NCBI GenBank assembly: GCA_016779585.1
Contig: JADHNI010000003.1
Location: 1 to 64,000 of the forward strand
From: Pseudomonadales bacterium
Lineage (GTDB): Bacteria > Pseudomonadota > Gammaproteobacteria > Pseudomonadales > Azotimanducaceae
Length of the DNA stretch: 64,000 nt
Direction: 5' to 3'
In this document: positions 45,144 through 52,985 of the stretch, one piece after another
Position numbering within the stretch: position 1 is the stretch's first letter
Layout: each line of letters begins with the position of its first letter
Program-made: the position numbers and the translations under genes
The notes under the pieces: model-generated
Seen by the model: the letters and a program-made list of their open reading frames with translations, nothing else
Database searches by the model: none
Told to the model about the DNA's origin: nothing

Positions 45144-47036
45144 TTATTCCTCCAACCCGAAATCCCCGGCCAGCAGGTGCTGGCTGAACTCGGAGTTCGG
45201 GTTATTCATCAGTTCTACAGGCACACCGTCTTCAATGATGTGTCCTGCATCCAGCACCAGCAGGCGATCCACCAGGCGCAGTTCCGCCAGACGGTGACTC
45301 GAGAGCATGAAACCGCTGGTGTGTTCCAGCAGGTTCTGCATGAGTTTCACCTCGGTCTCTGTATCCACCGCACTCAGCGGGTCATCCAGCACCAGGTAAC
45401 TTCGACCTGAATACAAAGCACGCGCGAGGTTCACTCTCCGCTTCTGGCCACCTGACAGGTTCACGCCGGTTTCACCCACTTCCTCGGAAAGTCCGCCTTC
45501 CCACTGGACAACATCGGCTTCCAGCTCAGCCATCTGGATAGCGCGCATGACATCTTTCTCCTCTACGCTCGAATCCATCGACACATTGATCGCGAAGCTG
45601 GCATTCGAGAGATAGGCCTCCTGCGGCATGTAACAGATATGCCGGCGATACGCCTCATAGATGTTGGCGTGCCAGAGATCGGCAACCACACCATTGTCGA
45701 ACTCCACCTGGATGGTGCCCGCTGTCGGCTTCAGCTCCGCACACAGCAGTTTCAGCAGGGTGGACTTACCACTGCCCACCCGGCCTATCACACTCACGGA
45801 TTCACCCAGGTCCAGGGTCAGGTAAAGCTCCTCCAGTACATTCGCGTTTTCGCCGTAGCAAAAAGACACACCGTTCAGGTGAACGCGAACTGGTTTAGCC
45901 GCACCCACGGACTGCGGCCAGTCCGGCAGCAGGTCATCGTTGATATCCCGGTGCTGGAACAGCTTCTCCAATCGATTAACGCAAGCTGACGCTGACGCAT
46001 AATCAATAAAGATTTTCGGCAACCAGCGGATGTACAGCGTGATGTGGTTCAACATCCAGATGCTGCCGAAGAGCGCCACGATGTCCTGGTTTTGATTGCC
46101 GGAGCCCGCCGGAGCCAGGACCTGGTTCGACCAGATCAGTACGATGATTGGCATCAGCCACCAGGTCACGCTGATCCCGAAGTTAATCAGGTTGGCACCA
46201 TGCTGCTTTGTCGCCTGTATCACCAGCTTGCGGATATGACTCGCCAGCCGGGTCTGCATCAGCTTTTCCCATCCAAGGAAACGCAGCAGCCGCACATTGG
46301 TCACCCACTCCGTGATGATGATGGAGAGCGTGTCCTCCTCCTGCTTGATGCGTTCTTCCTTCCTGTGGACATACCGACCAAACAGGAACGCCAGCGGCAT
46401 GGCACCAAAGCCGACCACCATCGCCAGGAGCCCGGGAATACCCATGAGGTACACAATCACAGGCCCAAGGATCAGGAGCGCCAGCACACAGGGCACACCG
46501 TTGCGCGAAACCGCATGGAAAAAGTCACCAATCCGGTAGATGTCAGACGAAATCAGTGTCTTCAGGTTGCCCGTTGAAAACTCCTCCGTAGACAGGGCGC
46601 CCATCCGCAGCAGCTTGGCATTCATGCGCAGTGTCACAAACGTCCTGGTACAAACCAGGAGCTGGCTCTGGCGCAGCGCAGACCAGGCATTCACCACCTT
46701 GGCCGTCAGTTGTACCAGTGCATAGAACACCAGCAGCCATACAGCGGCAGTCAGCGAGTTGGATTCATCAAGCAGTCGCTGGCTAGCCAGAACCGCGATT
46801 AGGATCAGTACTGTCATCACGGCACGACCGGCCACCAGCTCGGTAAGGTGCTTTCGATAGGTGCGCACGAAATCCCACCAGAAGTTGCCACTCATCAGCA
46901 CTTCAGGGTTTTCCTCACGCAACTGGCCGAACTCCCGGGCCAGTTCTTCGGGTATAGCCTGGTCTGCCAACTCCGTGGTCGCCAGGAAATCTCTTTTCAG
47001 TTTTGCCGGATTCGCGAAGATCTTCAGATCAAACAT
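45144..47036 (-). CDS. ABCC-type ABC exporter, first half (degenerate NBD)
   Basis: A 630-aa half-transporter. After a soluble N-terminal segment with an MRP-like REENPEVLMSGNFWWDFVRTYRKHL stretch, six membrane helices lead to an NBD with Walker A GRVGSGKSTLLKLL, signature NLSGGQKRRVNLARALYS and Walker B YLVLDDPLSAVD. The residue after Walker B is Asp instead of Glu, as in NBD1 of ABCC proteins, so this half is the degenerate site. The SSHRLAE H-loop is intact. GAAGGGGAAGAG precedes the ATG. Expression should depend on the upstream leader described separately. Confidence 0.9.
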   Translation of the reverse strand: MFDLKIFANPAKLKRDFLATTELADQAIPEELAREFGQLREENPEVLMSGNFWWDFVRTYRKHLTELVAGRAVMTVLILIAVLASQRLLDESNSLTAAVWLLVFYALVQLTAKVVNAWSALRQSQLLVCTRTFVTLRMNAKLLRMGALSTEEFSTGNLKTLISSDIYRIGDFFHAVSRNGVPCVLALLILGPVIVYLMGIPGLLAMVVGFGAMPLAFLFGRYVHRKEERIKQEEDTLSIIITEWVTNVRLLRFLGWEKLMQTRLASHIRKLVIQATKQHGANLINFGISVTWWLMPIIVLIWSNQVLAPAGSGNQNQDIVALFGSIWMLNHITLYIRWLPKIFIDYASASACVNRLEKLFQHRDINDDLLPDWPQSVGAAKPVRVHLNGVSFCYGENANVLEELYLTLDLGESVSVIGRVGSGKSTLLKLLCAELKPTAGTIQVEFDNGVVADLWHANIYEAYRRHICYMPQEAYLSNASFAINVSMDSSVEEKDVMRAIQMAELEADVVQWEGGLSEEVGETGVNLSGGQKRRVNLARALYSGRSYLVLDDPLSAVDTETEVKLMQNLLEHTSGFMLSSHRLAELRLVDRLLVLDAGHIIEDGVPVELMNNPNSEFSQHLLAGDFGLEE

Positions 47037-47085
47037 CGCTCTTCCCCTTCTTATTCAGTTTCTTTTTCAGTTTTGGGGGGCATAA

Positions 47086-47122
47086 AAAAACCCCGGTTTG
47101 CTCTGGGCCTACCGGGGTTTTT
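47086..47122 (-). terminator. intrinsic terminator inside the ABC exporter leader
   Basis: Read on the minus strand: AAAAACCCCGGT (47122-47111) pairs perfectly over 12 bases with ACCGGGGTTTTT (47097-47086) and is followed by more T residues, a textbook Rho-independent terminator with a 13-base loop. It stands 50 bases before the exporter ATG and downstream of the promoter at 47368-47395, so exporter transcription must read through it. The arms would also work on the plus strand. Confidence 0.85.
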
Positions 47123-47146
47123 GATCTTCGATCACTCCGGAAGGCC
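47106..47146 (-). promoter_or_regulatory. candidate antiterminator competing with the leader terminator
   Basis: In minus-strand RNA, GGCCTTCCGG (47146-47137) can pair at 9 of 10 positions with CCGGTAGGCC (47115-47106). The second element overlaps the first arm of the terminator (47122-47111) by five bases, so the two structures exclude each other. The loop holds TGATC-GAA-GATCA, a perfect small stem. A short frame ending TAG at 47150-47148 stops one base before the antiterminator, a position from which a ribosome could mask it. This is inference from base pairing. Confidence 0.5.
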
Positions 47147-47182
47147 TCTAAATCATGACCTCCCGAATCGTCTGGAAATTCG

Positions 47183-47326
47183 TCAGGTCAGTGGACTGTC
47201 GATGCCGCTTGGCTTGCGGTTCCATGAATATTCATGTGCACCTGCAACATACGACAGACGTACGTCGCCCGTAATCGCATAGGTATATGCGATCTTTCGG
47301 TTAGTTGTCAGGAATTGAGGTTTCAT
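47183..47326 (-). CDS. 47-codon leader reading frame upstream of the ABC exporter
   Basis: An ATG at 47326, about 35 bases after the predicted transcription start, opens 47 codons (MKPQFLTTNRKIAYTYAITG, then DVRLSYVAGAHEYSWNRKPS, GIDSPLT) ending TGA at 47183-47185. No strong ribosome site. A second frame, 47148-47225 (ATG to TAG, 25 codons, ending TDLTNFQTIREVMI), overlaps its end. A single-base shift would join them into one protein whose stop lies just before the terminator. Therefore it could be a leader peptide, or a small gene, possibly frameshifted, with its own terminator. No family recognised. Confidence 0.4.
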   Translation of the reverse strand: MKPQFLTTNRKIAYTYAITGDVRLSYVAGAHEYSWNRKPSGIDSPLT

Positions 47327-47367
47327 GGTTCTACAGTCGTAAAAGTACTGGTTTTGATTTGGCGCGA

Positions 47368-47395
47368 ATCATATTCCTTTAACTCAAAAGGTCAA
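47368..47395 (-). promoter_or_regulatory. sigma-70-type promoter for the ABC exporter leader
   Basis: On the minus strand TTGACC (47395-47390) and TATGAT (47373-47368) are separated by 16 bases, a near-consensus pair. Predicted start near 47361. It drives the leader and, if the terminator is passed, the two exporter genes. The 440-base gap 47037-47476 is otherwise empty apart from the leader elements listed. Confidence 0.65.
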
Positions 47396-47476
47396 TACTT
47401 GTTCAGGATTTTCTTCGCCGAAACGACAAAATTCACGGATAATTAACAATATTCCCAGTTATCTAACGAGAAAACA

Positions 47477-47830
47477 ATGTCGCAGGACAGAACCATCGAC
47501 TGCCTGGAGTGTGGTATGACAGTCACTTTCGGCATTGTGCACTGCCCAAAATGTGATAACCGGCTGGATCTGCAACACGATGGCAGCACAGTCACGGTCG
47601 ATATCGCACATAACCATGAAACAGTTCGCGAGGCAATGCAGAAGCTGCAGCGCAACATGAAGGAAACCCGTGAAAGCAACGCCCAGAACCTGCGCATTGT
47701 GGTCGGGTCCGGACGAATTCGCGATGAAGTACTGGGTCTACTTTACGACCTGCGCAGCCGTGAGACCATCATCGACTTCAGCCAGGACGATAAAAACCCC
47801 GGCGCGGTCACCATCAAGCTAAAACCCTGA
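47477..47830 (+). CDS. zinc-ribbon protein with Smr-like C-terminus
   Basis: A 117-aa protein. The N-terminal C-x2-C ... C-x2-C pair (DCLECGMTV and VHCPKCDNR) is a zinc ribbon. The rest (VDIAHNHETVREAMQKLQRN, LRIVVGSGRIRDEVLGLLYD and GAVTIKLK) follows the beta-alpha-beta pattern of Smr domains, whose G-S-G-R/H-G-x-G loop acts on nucleic acid; here GSGR replaces HGxG, so activity is doubtful. The fusion of ribbon and Smr-like fold suggests RNA or DNA binding. Divergent from the exporter leader. Confidence 0.6.
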   Translation: MSQDRTIDCLECGMTVTFGIVHCPKCDNRLDLQHDGSTVTVDIAHNHETVREAMQKLQRNMKETRESNAQNLRIVVGSGRIRDEVLGLLYDLRSRETIIDFSQDDKNPGAVTIKLKP

Positions 47831-47833
47831 CCT

Positions 47834-47904
47834 GGGGACAGTTTACTTCAGCCCTGAATTGGGGACAGTTTACTTCGGGACACCCAAGTAAACTGTCCCC
47901 AATT
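47834..47904. repeat. GGGGACAGTTTACTTC repeat with perfect palindrome
   Basis: Direct copies of GGGGACAGTTTACTTC lie at 47834-47849 and 47861-47876. A 19-base arm at 47857-47875 is perfectly complementary to 47886-47904, loop of 10, giving a strong hairpin between convergent genes. The same GGGGACAGTTT core occurs at 43304-43314, so it appears to be a dispersed element, probably also acting as a bidirectional terminator. No transposase lies nearby. Confidence 0.7.
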
Positions 47905-47925
47905 ATTGGCTCAGTTTTCAGAAGG

Positions 47926-48462
47926 TTATGAAATAGGTGGGCGCTCAATAATGGCGCCGTCTGCTGCCGTTCGAATCCTGTGTCGATGCCGCCAGCTGGC
48001 AAACGCGGAGATAATGCGCGGTGAATCATCATGGATTTCGGTAAAACCGCCGGTGACTGATCGGGTGTCATAGTAGGCCGCAAACACGCCACCTGCCGTC
48101 AGCTCACAGGCACACTCAAAGCCCATACCCTCAAGGCGCGCCTTGGCATCAGCCCACTCCTCCTTGCGCACCATATAGGCAATGTGATGAAAACCTTCTT
48201 CACCATCCGCATACATATCCCGGTAAATGGAAGGCTGATCATCATGCTGTTCAATAAACTGGATCATCAGGTCACCCAGGTAACCAAAGGCATAGGTCAC
48301 ATCCGCTTCCGTATCGGTACCCCGGTACATGAACTCCTGGGCTTTGTGGTGGGGCGTCACCACGAAAGGTCCGGCCCCAAAGAGTTTCGACCACTCTTCG
48401 CAGGACTTGCGGACATCTTTAACAAAGTAGGCATGTTGAAACAGGGGATAACTTTCCAGCAT
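47926..48462 (-). CDS. VOC-family (glyoxalase_4-like) protein
   Basis: A 178-aa VOC protein: FQHAYFVKDVRKSCEEWSKL with a metal-ligand His in the first half, MIQFIEQHDDQPSIYRDMY closing it, then GFHHIAYMVRKEEWADAKAR opening the second half and GFTEIHDDSPRI ending with its Glu. The fold resembles methylmalonyl-CoA epimerase-type glyoxalase_4 members, but no reaction can be assigned. AAGGAGA site before the ATG at 48462. Confidence 0.85.
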   Translation of the reverse strand: MLESYPLFQHAYFVKDVRKSCEEWSKLFGAGPFVVTPHHKAQEFMYRGTDTEADVTYAFGYLGDLMIQFIEQHDDQPSIYRDMYADGEEGFHHIAYMVRKEEWADAKARLEGMGFECACELTAGGVFAAYYDTRSVTGGFTEIHDDSPRIISAFASWRHRHRIRTAADGAIIERPPIS

Positions 48463-48529
48463 TGAACGTCTCCTTTTTTATGAGAGCGAGGCAAACCATG
48501 ATTAAAGCAAAATTGTTAGACTCCACGCC

Positions 48530-49084
48530 ATGCACGACGTACTTATTGTTCTGGGCTACTGCAATAACCCTGCTGACCCTGTCTTCCGCGCACGGGTGGA
48601 TAAAGCCGTGGAGCTGCACGATCAGGGTATGGCACCACAGATCATCATGTCAGGCTGCTGCAGCGACAAGCTGGATATCAAACCGAAGCAGACCGAAGCC
48701 GCGGTGATGCGCGACTATGCTGTCGACAAGGGCATTCCCGCCTCTGCCATACTGCTGGAAGAAGAATCGGTCTGCACCCTGGGCAACTTTTACTTCACCA
48801 AGACCCACATACTGGAACCGTGCAGCTGGTATCACGTCGGTTTCATTTCTACACCCTGGCACACCTATCGCTCCAACTATCTTGCCAGCATGGTGCTCGG
48901 CCCCGACTATGTCGTCACGGGTTATGAATCCGCGATCCCTGATGGCTGGTCCGATGAGGATAATCAGCGCAGTGAAACCTACAACCGCGATATGCTGGAA
49001 CAGACCAGGACCCAGCTCGCACAAATCAATCCCGGGGATCATGAGGCCATTGCCTCATACCTCGGCACACCACCAAGAGGATAA
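48530..49084 (+). CDS. YdcF/ElyC-like DUF218 protein
   Basis: A 184-aa DUF218 protein: VLIVLGYCNNPADPVFRARVDKAVEL, PQIIMSGCCSD, TEAAVMRDYAVDKGIPASAILLEEES and TLGNFYFTKTHIL are the ordered family motifs (GxG near the N-terminus, E-A-x-x-M, E-x-x-S-x-x-T). It has no membrane anchor, unlike ElyC/SanA. YdcF-type proteins bind nucleotide-like ligands; function poorly known. 8 bases upstream of the reductase gene. Confidence 0.8.
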   Translation: MHDVLIVLGYCNNPADPVFRARVDKAVELHDQGMAPQIIMSGCCSDKLDIKPKQTEAAVMRDYAVDKGIPASAILLEEESVCTLGNFYFTKTHILEPCSWYHVGFISTPWHTYRSNYLASMVLGPDYVVTGYESAIPDGWSDEDNQRSETYNRDMLEQTRTQLAQINPGDHEAIASYLGTPPRG

Positions 49085-49091
49085 CCAGAGC

Positions 49092-50093
49092 ATGGAAAAC
49101 CGACAGGTACTCATCGACAGTCTCCCCGACGAAAAACTGACGACAGACAACTACAAACTCGTCACCACCGAAGCACCGGAACCGGGAGACGGCGAGATTC
49201 TATGCCGAACCCTGCTGACCACCGTTGCGGCAGGCAGCCGCGCAGGACTCCAGGGCAGCGCCAGTTACGCTGGTGCGCCACAAACGAACATCGTTATGAA
49301 CAGCTCCGGTGTAGCAAGGGTGGAGGTCTCCAATAGCGACAAATTCGAGACAGGAGATCTCGTCACCTGCGCCACAGGCTGGCAGGACTACAGTGTTCAC
49401 GCGGCCAGGCATTGCCAGAGAGTCACTGATGATGTTGATCTCGCCCATTACCTCGGCGCACTGGGCACCAACGGCCTCACTGCGTACTTCGGCCTGTTGA
49501 ACGTGGGCGAACCGCAGGCAGGCAACACGGTACTGGTCAGCGCCGCTGCTGGCAGCGTCGGTCACATGGTAGGCCAGATTGCCAAGATCAAGGGTTGTCG
49601 TACCATCGGTACCACGAGCACCGATGAAAAGTGCGGCATGCTGATTCGAGACCTGGGCTTCGATGCGGCGGTTTCCTATCGCAACCCGGATTTCCGCGCC
49701 GATCTGAAAGCCGCTTGCCCCGACGGGATTGATATCTATTTCGACAATACCGGCGGGGATGTACTCGGTGCGGCGCTTTTTCGCATGAATGAACATGGGC
49801 GAATTGTCTGTTGCGGAGTGGTTTCCCAGTACGACACAAGCAACCCGGGTGGAGGCCCGAAAGGCGTACCCGGCCTGCTGGTGAACAAGCGAATTCGCAT
49901 GCAGGGATTCCTGGTTTTCGATTATCTCAGCGAGTATGAAAGTGCCAGGACGGAGATCAAAAACTGGATCAAGTCCGGAGATTTAAATCCTGTAAACGAT
50001 ACTGTTGAGGGGCTGGAGAATGCTCCCAGGGCATTTGTTGACCTTCTGAGCGGTGGCAATGTCGGCACACGGATAATCAAAGTCGCCGACTAG
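49092..50093 (+). CDS. NADP-dependent medium-chain reductase, CurA-like
   Basis: A 333-aa zinc-independent MDR enzyme of the curcumin-reductase/leukotriene-B4-dehydrogenase kind. Conserved parts: LGTNGLTAYFGLLNVGEPQAGNTVLVS, AAAGSVGHMVGQIAKIKGCRTIG (nucleotide binding), DIYFDNTGGDVLGAAL and RIVCCGVVSQYD. The start at ATG 49092 gives the normal family length; a much longer frame from 48717 is only an overlap with the previous gene. It likely reduces the C=C of an enone. Its stop shares CTAG with the convergent lipoprotein gene. Confidence 0.9.
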   Translation: MENRQVLIDSLPDEKLTTDNYKLVTTEAPEPGDGEILCRTLLTTVAAGSRAGLQGSASYAGAPQTNIVMNSSGVARVEVSNSDKFETGDLVTCATGWQDYSVHAARHCQRVTDDVDLAHYLGALGTNGLTAYFGLLNVGEPQAGNTVLVSAAAGSVGHMVGQIAKIKGCRTIGTTSTDEKCGMLIRDLGFDAAVSYRNPDFRADLKAACPDGIDIYFDNTGGDVLGAALFRMNEHGRIVCCGVVSQYDTSNPGGGPKGVPGLLVNKRIRMQGFLVFDYLSEYESARTEIKNWIKSGDLNPVNDTVEGLENAPRAFVDLLSGGNVGTRIIKVAD

Positions 50094-51619
50094 CCGGCAG
50101 CCAGCGGCTGCAACAGGCTCAGGCAGTTCTCCGATTCCGGGCTACCTGCAGCTTGCCCAGCGCAGAGAGCCTCAACTTTAGCCGTGAACTCACCTGACTC
50201 CAGCAGGCGAGCTTCCCGCCAACCAGCCAGGTCCGCAGACAGGCGCTGCAGTCGGGCGTAGTTCCTGCCCGCGAGTAACTGCCCCTCGTCATCAAACTCA
50301 TCCAGCAGGGCCACGGCCTGCTCGACAATTTCCTGCTCCTCTTCAGGAGCCATTCGGATCATGGCACGCACATAGTCCGTACCCCACTGGAAGCGTGTCG
50401 CCTGCCCTTCTGCAGCTTCATAAGCCTGTCGGCGCCAGGACAGTGCGTCACCAAAACGTTCTTCCCGCTCAGCAATCGAACCAAGGCTGCTCATGAAATA
50501 GTAGGGTGAGGCTGATTTCTCAAGCTCGGCAGTCAGCATGACCCTGGCATCCTCGATCATGCCAGCCTGCCGATAAACATGACCCATCTGGTTAACCACG
50601 CTCTGGCGCTCGAAACTGTCAGGTGTTGCCTGATCAACCGCGGCGAGTTCAGTGCGAATCTGCTCCTGGATATCTTCTGGCAACTCCTGTTCATCACGCG
50701 TCAGCAGATACAGCCTGGGAAACCAGCCGGCGAGTTTTTCTGCCTTGGACAGTGATTCATCAAAGCGCAGCTCATAAGTCTGTTGCCACCACTGTTCTGC
50801 CAACGCCTCGCGGCGATCTTCGGGAACCATCAACAGTATTTCTTCCGCCCAGTAGGCCAGCGTATCCCAGGCAGCCAGGGTCAATTCGTCAGAAGCGAGG
50901 ATCGAATGCAACCGGTCAGCTTCACCAGACGTGAGCGACGCTTCTTCCTCATCAAGTTTTGCCAGCAGATGCAGCATCGTGAACCGTGTGCTTAGCTCAC
51001 CTTCCGGTGCATGCGCTGCGAGTGAACTGAACAGCGCTTGCTCGTCCGTGTTCTCCGGTAACGCGGAAACATCCTGGAACCAGGAATAGTAGGCAAGCTG
51101 CCGATAGTCAGCTTCCGTCAGGGCGTTAACATCCAGCAGCGCCGTCTGAACCATCCCGGAGATGGGTTTCATCTGGTTCAGGGAGAGTTCCAGCACCGTG
51201 TTGTAGCGGGAAATATCAATGTTCCCCGGGAGCCGGGTCAGTTCCTCTCCTGCCGGGTTAAACACGATCATCGTCGGGTAACCCATGACGCCAAACCTGT
51301 CTCCCCAGGATTGTGCCCGTTCGGTGTCGCCATCCAGGTAAACAGGCACAAAGAGGCGCGTCAGGTTTATGAACTCCCGGCTCTTGAACACCGTGTGCTT
51401 GATTTCCTGGCAGGGTGGACACCAGACAGCACCCCAGTAGAGAAAGATAGGCCTGCCCTCTTCTTTCGCCGTGGCAAAGGCAGATTCAATGGGTCCGTCG
51501 TACCAGCTAATCGAGGCATCTTTGACCGTTGCGGGCTCTTTAGTCGGCGACTCTGTGGAAGTCGGCGCTTCCGAGCAGCCGGCAATCACCAGGCACGCCA
51601 CCAGAATCAGTTTTTTCAT
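50090..51619 (-). CDS. thioredoxin-fold lipoprotein
   Basis: A 509-aa protein beginning MKKLILVACLVIAGCSE, where LVIAGC is a lipobox and Cys15 the lipidation site. The thioredoxin-like domain has Y-W-G-A-V-W-C67-P-P-C70, then FGVMGYPTMIVFNPAGEE with cis-Pro. The long C-terminal part is helical and repeat-like, with TPR-type character (MGHVYRQAGMIEDARVML, IAEREERFGDALSWRRQAYE). Likely a periplasmic or outer-membrane thiol-disulfide protein. Start chosen at 51619 because of the lipobox; divergent from the metallo-hydrolase. Confidence 0.85.
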   Translation of the reverse strand: MKKLILVACLVIAGCSEAPTSTESPTKEPATVKDASISWYDGPIESAFATAKEEGRPIFLYWGAVWCPPCQEIKHTVFKSREFINLTRLFVPVYLDGDTERAQSWGDRFGVMGYPTMIVFNPAGEELTRLPGNIDISRYNTVLELSLNQMKPISGMVQTALLDVNALTEADYRQLAYYSWFQDVSALPENTDEQALFSSLAAHAPEGELSTRFTMLHLLAKLDEEEASLTSGEADRLHSILASDELTLAAWDTLAYWAEEILLMVPEDRREALAEQWWQQTYELRFDESLSKAEKLAGWFPRLYLLTRDEQELPEDIQEQIRTELAAVDQATPDSFERQSVVNQMGHVYRQAGMIEDARVMLTAELEKSASPYYFMSSLGSIAEREERFGDALSWRRQAYEAAEGQATRFQWGTDYVRAMIRMAPEEEQEIVEQAVALLDEFDDEGQLLAGRNYARLQRLSADLAGWREARLLESGEFTAKVEALCAGQAAGSPESENCLSLLQPLAAG

Positions 51620-51682
51620 AGACCACTTTGTGAAACGTTCCATATCGCCACTATACTTGCTGCAGCACCAGGGGAGAAGAAC

Positions 51683-52978
51683 ATGCCAGAGCTGCTTGAA
51701 CTGTCCACCGCTGTCATTGACGGCAAAAAAACCGAAGAAGAAGTCGGCCCGATGAACCGGGTGAATTTCCGGCTCTCGGAACTCTCGAGTGACATTGCCG
51801 TGGTGGAAGCTTTCTCCCATTGCGTGACATTCAAAACAGATGATGGCCTGGTTGCATTCGATACGTCAGGGCCGGCGGGTGGTCCCAGGGTGGTGGAAGC
51901 CTTGCGTCACTGGACCAAAGATCCGTTTAACTCTCTCGTCTACACCCATGGCCACGTCGACCACGTCGGAGGCTGTGGTGCATTCATCGAAGATGCAGAA
52001 GCCAACGGATCACCAAAGCCAAGAGTTATCGGCCATGAGAACGTGCCGAAGCGATTTGACCGCTACAACTTTACCAACGGTTACAACATGGTGATCAACC
52101 AGCGCCAGTTCGGTCAGTTTGCCCGTCGCGGTTACCAGATACAGGAAGGTGAAACCTTTCTGCCAGGTTCTTCGCCAAAGCCTGATACCACTTACTCCGA
52201 CACCATGGATATGAATGTCGGCGGGCTGGATTTCCACCTGATTCACGCAAAGGGTGAAACTGATGACCACACCTGGGCGTGGATTCCCGAACACAAGGCG
52301 ATCTGTGCCGGTGACTTTTTCATCTGGTGTTTTCCCAATGCGGGCAACCCACAGAAGGTCCAGCGTTATCCCGTCGAATGGGCCGCGGCCATGCGGGATA
52401 TGGCGAGCAAAGGTGCTGAACTATTCCTGCCCGCTCATGGCCTGCCCATAGAAGGAACTGATCGCATCAAGAGTGTATTAACCAATGTAGCCGATGCGCT
52501 CGAGTTCCTGGTTAGGGAAACCATAATGCGCATGAACGACGGCGCGCGACTGGACGAGATCATCCACGAAGTGAAGATCGATCCCGCCGTGCTGGAAAAA
52601 CCCTACCTGAGACCCATCTACGATGAACCCGAGTTTGTGGTGCGCAACATCTGGCGCATGTACGGTGGTTGGTATGACGGCAACCCGGCACACCTGAAGC
52701 CCGCACCCGATGCCACACTCGCTGCCGAACTGGCTTCACTCTCCGGAGGCGCCGACAGACTGGCGCAACGAGGTCATGAACTGATGGCATCGGATATCCG
52801 GCTTGCGTGCCACCTGGTGGAGCTGGCGGCACAGGCAGACCCCGCTAACCCGGCGGTGCATGAAATCCGGGCAGCCGTTTACCAGCATCGCCGCGAGCAG
52901 GAGTCATCACTGATGAGCAAAGGCATCTTCGGCTCTGCAGCCAATGAATCCAGGGACGCTCTAAAGAACACTGACTAA
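51683..52978 (+). CDS. metallo-beta-lactamase-fold hydrolase, alkyl-sulfatase-like
   Basis: A 431-aa MBL-fold protein. VYTHGHVDHVGGC gives the metal ligands H89-x-H91-x-D93-H94; FHLIHAKGETDDHTW and ICAGDFFIWCF supply later ligands, and LFLPAHGLPIEG the last His. The C-terminal half (IIHEVKIDPAVLEKPYLRP ... VRNIWRMYGGWYDGNPAHL ... ALKNT) is the alkyl-sulfatase dimerisation domain seen in SdsA1-like enzymes, which cleave sulfate esters. No signal peptide is evident, unlike secreted SdsA1. A GGGGAGAAG site precedes ATG 51683; ends seven bases before the convergent importer operon. Confidence 0.88.
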   Translation: MPELLELSTAVIDGKKTEEEVGPMNRVNFRLSELSSDIAVVEAFSHCVTFKTDDGLVAFDTSGPAGGPRVVEALRHWTKDPFNSLVYTHGHVDHVGGCGAFIEDAEANGSPKPRVIGHENVPKRFDRYNFTNGYNMVINQRQFGQFARRGYQIQEGETFLPGSSPKPDTTYSDTMDMNVGGLDFHLIHAKGETDDHTWAWIPEHKAICAGDFFIWCFPNAGNPQKVQRYPVEWAAAMRDMASKGAELFLPAHGLPIEGTDRIKSVLTNVADALEFLVRETIMRMNDGARLDEIIHEVKIDPAVLEKPYLRPIYDEPEFVVRNIWRMYGGWYDGNPAHLKPAPDATLAAELASLSGGADRLAQRGHELMASDIRLACHLVELAAQADPANPAVHEIRAAVYQHRREQESSLMSKGIFGSAANESRDALKNTD

Positions 52979-52985
52979 AGCCGAT

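Noticed and set aside
48717..49091. N-terminal extension of the CurA-like reductase
   Set aside because: It is the second frame of the YdcF-like gene and shows no reductase features.
51311..51682. N-terminal extension of the metallo-hydrolase
   Set aside because: It overlaps the divergent lipoprotein gene and lacks family similarity; the ATG at 51683 has a strong ribosome site.
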